A stretch of 5,951 bases of DNA from Pseudomonadota bacterium (GTDB lineage: Bacteria > Desulfobacterota > Syntrophia > Syntrophales > JADFWA01). Where the stretch lies: the NCBI GenBank assembly GCA_030596145.1, contig JAUVKS010000131.1, positions 1 to 5,951 on the forward strand, in the 5' to 3' direction. Made by a program: the position numbers and the translations under genes. The notes under the pieces are model-generated. The model was not told where the DNA came from, ran no database searches, and saw only the letters and a list, made by a program, of their open reading frames with translations. This document shows, in pieces, positions 1-5,033 of the stretch (within the stretch, counting starts at the first letter, position 1; each line of letters begins with the position of its first letter).

Positions 1-260
1 TCCTCCGGTATTATCTTAAACATCTCATCACCAGGACGAACACGCTCCGTTACCTTAATACCTATATAATCACCTACCACTGCCTTTTCAACCTTTTTGT
101 TATCTACTTCCAAAGAATCAATTTTATCTTCGAAATCTGTGGTATGACCTGTAAATTTAATGGTATCTCCCAAATTTAACTCTCCATCAACAATCTTGAC
201 TGCTGCTACACTTGGTTTCGCAAAAAACTTAACAACCTCACCAATTTTCTCTTCCGCCAT
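1..260 (-). CDS. Small EF-Tu domain II-like protein (translation elongation factor-like), 3' end cut off by window edge
   Basis: An open frame starts at ATG 258-260 and stays open to the window edge, giving 86 residues plus two bases of the next codon. The start is supported by a strong Shine-Dalgarno (GGAAAGGAGG, 268-277) lying 7 nt upstream. The protein begins MAEEKIGEVVKFF and has the pattern of a single beta-barrel like domain II of translational GTPases: a hydrophobic strand near residues 18-24, a turn with GELNLGD (26-32), a strand IKFTGH (34-39), then VVGDYIGIKV (61-70) and RPGDEMFKI (75-83). No G-domain motifs (P-loop, NKxD) are present, so it is not a GTPase. Such stand-alone proteins of roughly 85-90 residues are commonly labelled translation elongation factor-like; I know of no firm function. 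If it is one, the gene is nearly complete here. It has its own promoter and leader and is separated from the ribosomal operon by a terminator. Confidence 0.8.
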   Translation of the reverse strand, partial: MAEEKIGEVVKFFAKPSVAAVKIVDGELNLGDTIKFTGHTTDFEDKIDSLEVDNKKVEKAVVGDYIGIKVTERVRPGDEMFKIIPE

Positions 261-450
261 GATTAATCCTCCTTTCCTCATAAATAACATTTGGTTTTGA
301 AAAGGAAACCCCCATCCACAGGGGCAGGGCTTCCCCGTAAGGAAAAAGTTTATCTTATATCGCGCTCCCTACCCTGTCTACAATACAAAGTAAGAGATGC
401 GCCCCGATCAAAACACGTACCATCGGCTAAGGTTAAAGCCTTAGGTTTCC
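261..450 (-). promoter_or_regulatory. Structured 5' leader, candidate riboswitch or protein-binding leader
   Basis: This is the untranslated leader between the predicted transcription start (about 447-450) and the EF-Tu-like start codon. By eye it folds into adjacent hairpins: CUAAGG/CCUUAG (427-444), CCGAU/AUCGG (404-426), a long one at 362-402 with GCGC/GCGC plus 11 more pairs including G-U, CUUUUUC/GGGGAAG (330-348), and CCCC/GGGG (310-324). A perfect 7-bp closing helix joins GGAAACC (444-450), at the predicted 5' end of the transcript, to GGUUUCC (304-310). The segment UUUCCUUUUC (299-308), which includes part of that helix, can instead pair over 10 positions (three of them G-U) with GGAAAGGAGG (268-277), the ribosome binding site. 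Helix closure would thus free the site, and opening would hide it. I recognise no known riboswitch consensus. It could also be a separate small RNA, since the closing helix is followed by four U. Confidence 0.5.
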
Positions 451-453
451 GTC

Positions 454-481
454 ATTATAATTTTTTCAAGGAAAATTTCAA
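454..481 (-). promoter_or_regulatory. Sigma70-type promoter for the EF-Tu-like gene
   Basis: On the minus strand a -35 hexamer TTGAAA (476-481) is followed by a 16-nt spacer and a perfect -10 hexamer TATAAT (454-459). Transcription would start at about 447-450, exactly at the 5' arm of the leader's closing helix, which supports the call independently. It lies downstream of the terminator of the ribosomal operon, so the following gene is likely transcribed on its own. Confidence 0.75.
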
Positions 482-550
482 GGGGAAAAATCATGAGAAA
501 TGTATAGGACTATCGCAATAGGCTTCTACGAAAAGATGGTAATGAGCAAC

Positions 551-580
551 AAAAAAGGCAAGGGGGGTCATCCTTGCCTT
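551..580 (-). terminator. Rho-independent terminator of the ribosomal protein operon
   Basis: Read on the minus strand, AAGGCAAGG (572-580) pairs perfectly over 9 bp with CCTTGCCTT (555-563) across an 8-nt loop, and the stem runs straight into a T-tract (551-556). It sits 56 nt past the rplQ stop codon and ends the cluster. The rest of the surrounding non-coding stretch (482-550 and 581-636) holds nothing else I can support. Confidence 0.9.
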
Positions 581-636
581 GTAATTCATATATTTTCTCT
601 TTTTCTACCTTCCAGAAGCTTCTGTTTTTTTGAGGT

Positions 637-1002
637 TTATTTTCCTTCTTCCGAGACTAATTCAATAACTGACATAGGAGCATTATCACCCACCCGATGA
701 CCTATCTTGATTATTCTCGTATAGCCACCAGCTCTTTCACTATACCGAGGTGACAGTTCTTCGAAAAGTTTCTTGACAACTGTCCGATCCCTAATAAAAG
801 ACAAAGCCTGTCTCCTCGCGTGAAGGCTACCCCTCTTCCCCAAGGTGATCATCTTTTCAGCAACTCTCCTCAACTCTTTGGCTTTCATATCGGTCGTAAC
901 AATCTTTTCATGTTCCAAGAAAGAAGTAACCATGTTTCGAAGCATCGCTTTCCTATGACTTGTGGTTCTACCCAGTTTTCTTCCAGCCTTTCTGTGACGC
1001 AT
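637..1002 (-). CDS. rplQ: 50S ribosomal protein L17
   Basis: A 121-residue protein with the L17 signature: MRHRKAGRKLGRTTSHRKAM at the N-terminus, LRNMVTSFLEHEKIVTTDMKAKELR (21-45), and the C-terminal GGYTRIIKIGHRVGDNAPMSVIEL (92-115). L17 binds 23S rRNA on the large subunit near the exit-tunnel side. The length matches the short bacterial form without the C-terminal extension some lineages carry. The ATG start has AAGGA 10 nt upstream. It is the last gene of the cluster, 44 nt after rpoA as is almost universal in bacteria, and is followed by a strong terminator. Confidence 0.98.
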   Translation of the reverse strand: MRHRKAGRKLGRTTSHRKAMLRNMVTSFLEHEKIVTTDMKAKELRRVAEKMITLGKRGSLHARRQALSFIRDRTVVKKLFEELSPRYSERAGGYTRIIKIGHRVGDNAPMSVIELVSEEGK

Positions 1003-1046
1003 TTACTATCTTCCTTTCTAATTAACTAATCTATTTTCTACTTCGT

Positions 1047-2045
1047 TTAAGCTTCTTTCTCTTCTTTCATCGGCAGTGGAAAATCAACCTTCATGCCGAG
1101 ACCAAGTCCCATTTCCGTAAGTATATCTTTAATCTCATTAAGGGATTTTCGCCCAAAGTTTTTGGTCTTAAGCATCTCAGCCTCAGTCTTCTGAACAAGT
1201 TCTCCAATAAGAGCAATGCCGGCATTCTTTAAACAGTTTGCCGATCTTACAGAAAGTTCCAACTCATCAACACTCCTAAGCAAGCTCTCATTAATCTTTT
1301 CCTTTTCTTCAACCTCTTTATGCTCTTCTTCCGCTTCCTCTTCCTCTTCAAAATTTATAAAAACATCCAACTGATTCTTTAATATCTTCGCTGCATAGGC
1401 TACCGCGTCTTCCGGCAAGATAGTCCCATCCGTCCATACCTCCAATATTAGCCTATCATAATCAGTAACCTGGCCAACCCTGGCATGGGTTATCGTATAG
1501 TTGACCTTCTTGATCGGTGAAAACAGTGCATCTATGTTTATCGTTCCTTCCGGTTGATCGGACTCCCCCTCCTTCGCGGCGGGAACATAGCCCCGACCCA
1601 TTTTCACAACCATTTCCGCCTTAAACACAGCATCAGCTGAAAGGGTTGTAATATAGTGGTCCGGGTTCAGTATCTCAACCATACCATCAGTAACGATATC
1701 CCCAGCAGTTATAACTCCTTCCTCTGAAGCATCAATATGAACAATCCTCTGTTCACCTTGATGAAGCTTTAAGCGAACCCCCTTTAGGTTTAGAATGATA
1801 TCGGTCAGGTCATCTTTTGCCCCGGGAACCGTTGAAAATTCGTGAAGTGCACCATCAATCTTTACAGAAACAACAGCTCCTCCCTGTATGGAAGACAGCA
1901 GCACTCTCCTAAGAGAGTTACCCAAGGTAATACCAAGGCCTCTCTCCAGAGGCTGGCAAATGAATTCCCCATAAAATTGTGTATGTGTCTTTTCATCTAG
2001 ATCGATTCGCTTCGGTCGTATTAAGCTACGCCAGTTTCTCTGCAT
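1047..2045 (-). CDS. rpoA: DNA-directed RNA polymerase subunit alpha
   Basis: A 332-residue alpha subunit, close to the usual 310-340. The N-terminal domain (about 1-232) carries the dimerisation and assembly motif QPLERGLGITLGNSLRRVLL (31-50), then HEFSTVPGAKDDLTDIILNLK (68-88) and the late strand DRLILEVWTDGTI (197-209). The C-terminal domain (about 253-322) holds the DNA- and activator-binding residues: R267, N270, C271, G298, K300, S301 and E304, matching E. coli R265, N268, C269, G296, K298, S299 and E302. UP-element recognition should therefore be intact. The linker at 233-250 is strikingly acidic, with 12 Glu in 18 residues. The ATG start has a weak ribosome site (AGGAAA, about 11 nt upstream). 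It sits 65 nt after rpsD and 44 nt before rplQ, the usual order. Confidence 0.98.
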   Translation of the reverse strand: MQRNWRSLIRPKRIDLDEKTHTQFYGEFICQPLERGLGITLGNSLRRVLLSSIQGGAVVSVKIDGALHEFSTVPGAKDDLTDIILNLKGVRLKLHQGEQRIVHIDASEEGVITAGDIVTDGMVEILNPDHYITTLSADAVFKAEMVVKMGRGYVPAAKEGESDQPEGTINIDALFSPIKKVNYTITHARVGQVTDYDRLILEVWTDGTILPEDAVAYAAKILKNQLDVFINFEEEEEAEEEHKEVEEKEKINESLLRSVDELELSVRSANCLKNAGIALIGELVQKTEAEMLKTKNFGRKSLNEIKDILTEMGLGLGMKVDFPLPMKEEKEA

Positions 2046-2074
2046 ATTCTCAATTTCCTATATAGAATTGCTTT

Positions 2075-2102
2075 AACAGTTATTTGAGCTCAAGGAACAG
2101 TT
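2075..2102 (-). repeat. Direct repeat flanking a palindrome in the rpsD-rpoA gap
   Basis: Two identical 7-mers (AACAGTT on the plus strand, at 2075-2081 and 2096-2102) lie 21 bp apart, about two helical turns, and flank the perfect 10-bp palindrome TTGAGCTCAA (2084-2093). The gap is 65 nt and no convincing -10 hexamer accompanies it. It may be an operator-like site, an RNA feature, or chance. Confidence 0.35.
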
Positions 2103-2110
2103 TCGTTATG

Positions 2111-2746
2111 CTATTTGGAGTAAAGCTCAACAACCAATTGTTCCTGAATCGGCATGGTTAATTCTTCCCGAGTGGGAAACATCTTTACAATACCTTTAAA
2201 GTTATCCTTATCCAATTCCAACCATTGCGGTACGCCACGTCTCGCGACCGTTTCCATCGAATCGAGTATCCGTGCCATCTTCCTGCTTTTCTCTCTAACC
2301 TGAACTTCATCACCCGACTTTATCAAGTACGATGGGATATTTACCTTACCCCCATTCACCAAAAAATGATTATGCCTTACAAGCTGCCTCGCTTCACCCT
2401 TGGAACTGGCAAAACCCATTCTGAATATGATATTGTCGAGTCTTCTCTCCAACAAAACCAAGAGGTTCGTCCCCGTCACGCCCTTCTGCCTATCTGCCTT
2501 TACATAATAACCCCTGAATTGTTTCTCTAAAAGTCCAAACATTCTCTTGAGCTTTTGTTTTTCCCTCAACTGAACGCCATAGTCGGAATACTTCTTCCTT
2601 CTTTCTCTGGCCTGCCCATGCTCTCCTGGGGCATATCCCTTCCTCTCAAAGGCACATTTATCACTATAACATCTATCTCCTTTGAGAAAAAGTTTCAAAC
2701 TTTCTCTTCGGCACAATCTACATAAAGACCCTTTATATCTCGCCAA
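2111..2746 (-). CDS. rpsD: 30S ribosomal protein S4
   Basis: A 211-residue S4 starting MARYKGSLCRLC. S4 nucleates 16S rRNA assembly by binding the 5' domain and in several bacteria also represses its own mRNA. Four cysteines (C9, C12, C26, C31) form the zinc site of the C+ type of S4, which E. coli lacks. Next come YGVQLREKQKLKRMFGLLE (56-74) and the S4 RNA-binding fold (about 100-150: RRLDNIIFRMGF, ARQLVRHNHFLVNG, IPSYLIKSGDEV). The C-terminal end, QLVVELYSK, is standard. The start codon is TTG (2744-2746). The only nearby ATG upstream is out of frame, and a strong GGAGGAG lies 4 nt before the TTG, so the start is secure both from the ribosome site and from the conserved MARY beginning. Confidence 0.98.
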   Translation of the reverse strand: MARYKGSLCRLCRRESLKLFLKGDRCYSDKCAFERKGYAPGEHGQARERRKKYSDYGVQLREKQKLKRMFGLLEKQFRGYYVKADRQKGVTGTNLLVLLERRLDNIIFRMGFASSKGEARQLVRHNHFLVNGGKVNIPSYLIKSGDEVQVREKSRKMARILDSMETVARRGVPQWLELDKDNFKGIVKMFPTREELTMPIQEQLVVELYSK

Positions 2747-2757
2747 GATACTCCTCC
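2747..2757 (-). promoter_or_regulatory. Ribosome binding site fixing the TTG start of rpsD
   Basis: GGAGGAG (2751-2757) followed by the 4-nt spacer TATC leads into TTG. An ATG overlapping the site (2758-2760) is in another frame and cannot start S4. Confidence 0.85.
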
Positions 2758-2826
2758 ATTTTGTTATGAAATCAAGCTATTCTCTTTCCTTTAGCCCTTA
2801 GTCTTTTACATCTAACCTTGTTTCTA

Positions 2827-3219
2827 TTATACTCTTCTTTTCTTCGGCGGACGGCAGCCATTATGGGGAACCGGTGTTACATCCCTGATAAGGCTTATAC
2901 CAAGGCCTGCCGCCTGTAGAGACCTCAGTGCTGCTTCTCTACCAGAACCAGGCCCCTTTACATATACTTGAACACTTCTTACCCCATGCTCTTGCGCTTT
3001 TTTCACTGCATCCTCTGCAGCCAACTGAGCGGCAAATGGTGTACTCTTCCTCGAACCTTTAAAGCCCCGCACTCCAGCAGAGGACCAAGCAATAACATTA
3101 CCACTCAGATCGGTAATAGTAATAATCGTATTGTTGAAAGTCGATTGAATATGAGCAATACCTTCCGGTACATTCTTTCGTTCTTTTCTTTTTCCAGCTT
3201 TCCTCTTAGGTTTTGCCAT
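2827..3219 (-). CDS. rpsK: 30S ribosomal protein S11
   Basis: A 130-residue S11, the usual bacterial length (E. coli 129). S11 sits on the 30S platform and helps shape the mRNA exit region. Visible family marks are a basic N-terminal tail (residues 2-15), GIAHIQSTFNNTIITITD (20-37), SSAGVRGFKGSRKSTPFAAQ (46-65), KGPGSGREAALRSLQAAGL (88-106) and the ending DVTPVPHNGCRPPKKRRV. The Asn-Gly pair at 120-121 matches the E. coli position known to form isoaspartate. The ATG start has GGAGG 4 nt upstream. It lies between rpsM and rpsD, as in the alpha operon. Confidence 0.98.
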   Translation of the reverse strand: MAKPKRKAGKRKERKNVPEGIAHIQSTFNNTIITITDLSGNVIAWSSAGVRGFKGSRKSTPFAAQLAAEDAVKKAQEHGVRSVQVYVKGPGSGREAALRSLQAAGLGISLIRDVTPVPHNGCRPPKKRRV

Positions 3220-3273
3220 CGTTCCTCCAGATGAATAATTACAAGGATAGGAAATCCGTATCTGATATTCGAA

Positions 3274-3648
3274 TTACTTCTTTCTCTTCTTGCCGACAAT
3301 AGCCCTTCTTGGCCCCTTCCTCGTCCTAGCATTTGTGCTTGTCCTCTGACCTCTGACAGGAAGCCCCCTTCTGTGCCTCAGCCCACGATATGAACCTATG
3401 TCCATTAGGCGTTTTATCGACATGGAAATTTCTCTTCTTAAATCCCCTTCAACCTTATGTTCCTTATCTATAATATTCCTTATAGAGGTTACCTCAGAAT
3501 CTAAAAGGTCATCAGTGCTCGTATCAAATTTTACTCCTGCTTCCTCAAGTATTTCCCTCGACTTGGACCTACCTATACCATATATATATGTTAAAGCGAT
3601 TTCCATCCTCTTTTTCTTAGGTAAATCTACACCTGCAATTCGTGCCAC
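3274..3648 (-). CDS. rpsM: 30S ribosomal protein S13
   Basis: A 124-residue S13 with MARIAGVDLPKKKR at the N-terminus, the helix-two-turn-helix segment YIYGIGRSKSREIL (21-34), and the tail YRGLRHRRGLPVRGQRT followed by TNARTRKGPRR, whose basic end reaches toward the P-site tRNA. S13 forms bridges between 30S head and 50S. The start codon is GTG (3646-3648), preceded at 9 nt by the very strong AAGGAGGAGG (3658-3667). No in-frame ATG lies nearby upstream, and the GTG gives the conserved MARIAGV start. The C-terminal KKRKK is a normal lysine-rich end. Confidence 0.98.
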   Translation of the reverse strand: MARIAGVDLPKKKRMEIALTYIYGIGRSKSREILEEAGVKFDTSTDDLLDSEVTSIRNIIDKEHKVEGDLRREISMSIKRLMDIGSYRGLRHRRGLPVRGQRTSTNARTRKGPRRAIVGKKRKK

Positions 3649-3761
3649 CCTTAATGTCCTCCTCCTTACAATCTAAGGTTTAGATAGATTCCCTGCACCC
3701 TCTACCACAGTCTAACGCACCATCTGTCTATATATCATTTGGCATTTGAACTTTGTTTTGC
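3649..3761 (-). promoter_or_regulatory. Leader of rpsM with a hairpin next to the ribosome site
   Basis: This 113-nt gap is the longest inside the operon. A compact hairpin, ATCTAA/TTAGAT with a 3-nt loop (3671-3685), sits 3 nt upstream of the strong Shine-Dalgarno (3658-3667). In E. coli the same position carries the pseudoknot through which S4 represses the alpha operon. The position fits such a role, but I see no sequence likeness to that element and no confident pseudoknot, so the role is an inference. Confidence 0.35.
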
Positions 3762-3875
3762 CTACCCTTGGCGTTGTTTATGCCTGGGATTCTCACAGAT
3801 AACCCTGAGCACACCACGCCTTTTAACAATTTTACATTTATCACACATCTTTTTAACAGAAGACCTTACTTTCAC
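3762..3875 (-). CDS. rpmJ: 50S ribosomal protein L36, GTG start
   Basis: A 37-residue protein, the usual L36 length, reading MKVRSSVKKMCDKCKIVKRR and ending NPRHKQRQG. It is the zinc-ribbon form with ligands C11, C14, C27 and H32, so zinc is probably bound. L36 binds 23S rRNA in the large subunit. The start is GTG (3873-3875): the frame is closed by a TAA only two codons upstream, so no ATG start is possible without losing the conserved N-terminus. A GAGGT (3884-3888) lies 8 nt upstream. It sits between infA and rpsM, its near-universal place. Confidence 0.97.
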   Translation of the reverse strand: MKVRSSVKKMCDKCKIVKRRGVLRVICENPRHKQRQG

Positions 3876-3910
3876 AACACCTTACCTCATCTCACGAAAG
3901 GGAACAGGTC

Positions 3911-3965
3911 TTGACATTTGACACTTCCCTAATTAAAGGAAATCCATTTTGCCATAAAATGTCAA
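3911..3965 (-). repeat. Inverted repeat TTGACATTT / AAATGTCAA in the infA-rpmJ gap
   Basis: Perfect 9-nt arms (3911-3919 and 3957-3965) lie 37 nt apart in a 110-nt gap. A further TTGACA (3918-3923) follows the left arm at a 7-nt step, so the six-base word occurs three times. Each copy equals the sigma70 -35 consensus, but the minus-strand copy has only TTTCCT at the 17-nt spacing where a -10 should be. It could be an operator, a loose RNA stem, or a weak internal promoter. Confidence 0.35.
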
Positions 3966-3985
3966 ACCTTATACCACCTCCACAT

Positions 3986-4204
3986 TTATTTTGACCTGTA
4001 TACAATTCTCCCCCGCGTTAAATCGTAAGGGGACAGTTCAACGATCACCTTATCACCAGGCAATATCTTAATATAATGCATTCGCATCTTCCCAGAGATA
4101 TGGGCAAGAACTCGATGCCCATTTTCCAGTTCAACACGAAACATTGCATTCGGCAACGGTTCAATTACCTTACCTTCAACCTGTATCGCTTCCTCTTTTG
4201 CCAT
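3986..4204 (-). CDS. infA: Translation initiation factor IF-1
   Basis: A 72-residue IF-1 of standard length, a single OB-fold (S1-like) domain that binds the 30S A site with IF-2 and IF-3. Recognised stretches are MAKEEAIQVEGKVIEPLPNAMFRVELENGH (1-30), VLAHISGKMRMHYIKILPGDKV (32-53) and the ending SPYDLTRGRIVYRSK. The ATG start has a modest AAGGG about 9 nt upstream. Placement between map and rpmJ is typical. Nothing is truncated or unusual. Confidence 0.98.
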   Translation of the reverse strand: MAKEEAIQVEGKVIEPLPNAMFRVELENGHRVLAHISGKMRMHYIKILPGDKVIVELSPYDLTRGRIVYRSK

Positions 4205-4226
4205 AAAAATCTACCCTTATTTGTTC

Positions 4227-4260
4227 TATTAGTTAACCAATGAAACCAATTAAACTAATA
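4227..4260 (-). repeat. AT-rich inverted repeat with internal direct repeat, map-infA gap
   Basis: The arms TATTAGTT (4227-4234) and AACTAATA (4253-4260) are perfectly complementary, and their 18-nt loop holds two copies of AACCAAT (4235-4241, 4244-4250). There is no T-tract, so it is not a terminator. The stem has a single G-C pair, so it is weak; this may be chance. Confidence 0.3.
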
Positions 4261-4268
4261 AACCCGTA

Positions 4269-5018
4269 TCAGTCAACCCTGCTCAATATTACCGGTCCAT
4301 CTTCCGTAATTGCCACAGAATGCTCAAAGTGGGCTGAAAGTTTACCATCGGCTGTTACCACCGTCCAACCATCATCCAATACCTTCACCTTGTATGTTCC
4401 CTCATTAACCATTGGTTCAATGGCAAAAACCATACCTGGCTTTAATTCAATACCCTTTCCTCGTATACCGAAATTCGGAATCTGCGGATCTTCATGAAGA
4501 TTTTTTCCTATTCCGTGACCCACAAAATCTCTCACCACAGAAAACCCGGAAGCTTCAACATGCTCCTGTACAGCAGCTGATATATCGCCCAACCGATTCC
4601 CTGCCCTCGCCTCCTTTATCCCATTGTAAAGAGATTCTTTAGTAATGCTACTCAGTCGTGCCGCCACATCGGAAACTTCACCTACAGAAACAGTTATGGC
4701 AGAATCTCCGTAATAACCATTATAATATATTCCAAAATCGAGGCTTATTAAATCTCCTGTTTTCAACACCCTATTTGACGGCATTCCGTGAACCACTTCG
4801 CTATTGACGGACACACAGAGAGAAAAAGGATAACCTCTATACCCCTTAAAGGCAGGTTTGGCACCTTTTCTCAGGGCAAGCTCTTCAGAATATCTGTTCA
4901 GTGCCATGGTTTTTATACCAGGCTTTACCATACCCCTTAATTCGTTTAAGATATCAGCTACAATAATATTGCTTTGCCTTATCTTTTCAATCTCCTCAGG
5001 AGATTTCAAGATCACCAT
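4269..5018 (-). CDS. map: Type I methionine aminopeptidase
   Basis: A 249-residue enzyme that removes the initiator methionine from nascent proteins when the second residue is small. It has the pita-bread fold and all five ligands of the two-metal centre: D94 (ISLDFG), D105 (GYYGDSA), H168 (FVGHGIG), E201 (AIEPM) and E232 (FEHS). H77 (VVHGMP) and H175 (LHEDPQIPNFG) match the substrate-contacting histidines. There is no N-terminal extension or zinc-finger, so it is the short bacterial type (type Ia). The ATG start follows the secY stop by only 15 nt, and its likely ribosome site (AAGGGG) overlaps that stop codon, which suggests coupled translation. No adk gene intervenes between secY and map. 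Confidence 0.98.
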   Translation of the reverse strand: MVILKSPEEIEKIRQSNIIVADILNELRGMVKPGIKTMALNRYSEELALRKGAKPAFKGYRGYPFSLCVSVNSEVVHGMPSNRVLKTGDLISLDFGIYYNGYYGDSAITVSVGEVSDVAARLSSITKESLYNGIKEARAGNRLGDISAAVQEHVEASGFSVVRDFVGHGIGKNLHEDPQIPNFGIRGKGIELKPGMVFAIEPMVNEGTYKVKVLDDGWTVVTADGKLSAHFEHSVAITEDGPVILSRVD

Positions 5019-5033
5019 TACTTTTTTTACCCC

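Noticed and set aside
261..450. 5S rRNA, because GCCGATGGTAC and AGGGTAGGGAGC recall its 3' half
   Set aside because: The conserved 5S loop sequences and the 5' half are missing, and the hairpin layout differs.
261..450. 6S RNA or a known riboswitch (TPP, T-box, fluoride, cobalamin, SAM)
   Set aside because: No conserved core of these classes is visible, and the many side-by-side hairpins do not fit the long single rod of 6S RNA.
613..631. Palindrome CAGAAGCTTCTG followed by seven T on the plus strand, looking like a plus-strand terminator
   Set aside because: As a hairpin it gives only about four pairs, and no plus-strand gene exists for it to end.
291..700. Plus-strand open frames of 76 and 66 codons across the intergenic region
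   Set aside because: No family resemblance and no credible ribosome sites; they lie antisense to the leader, the promoter, the terminator and the rplQ end.
3105..3332. Minus-strand 75-codon frame overlapping rpsM and rpsK
   Set aside because: It lies in another frame over two well-conserved ribosomal genes and shows no family features.
3725..3761. Internal promoter upstream of rpsM using the TATATA near 3731
   Set aside because: No acceptable -35 hexamer at a 15-19 nt spacing.
3929..3955. Eight-codon minus-strand mini-ORF (MAKWISFN) in the infA-rpmJ gap, a possible leader peptide
   Set aside because: Too short to support from sequence, with a poor ribosome site; chance ORFs of this size are common.
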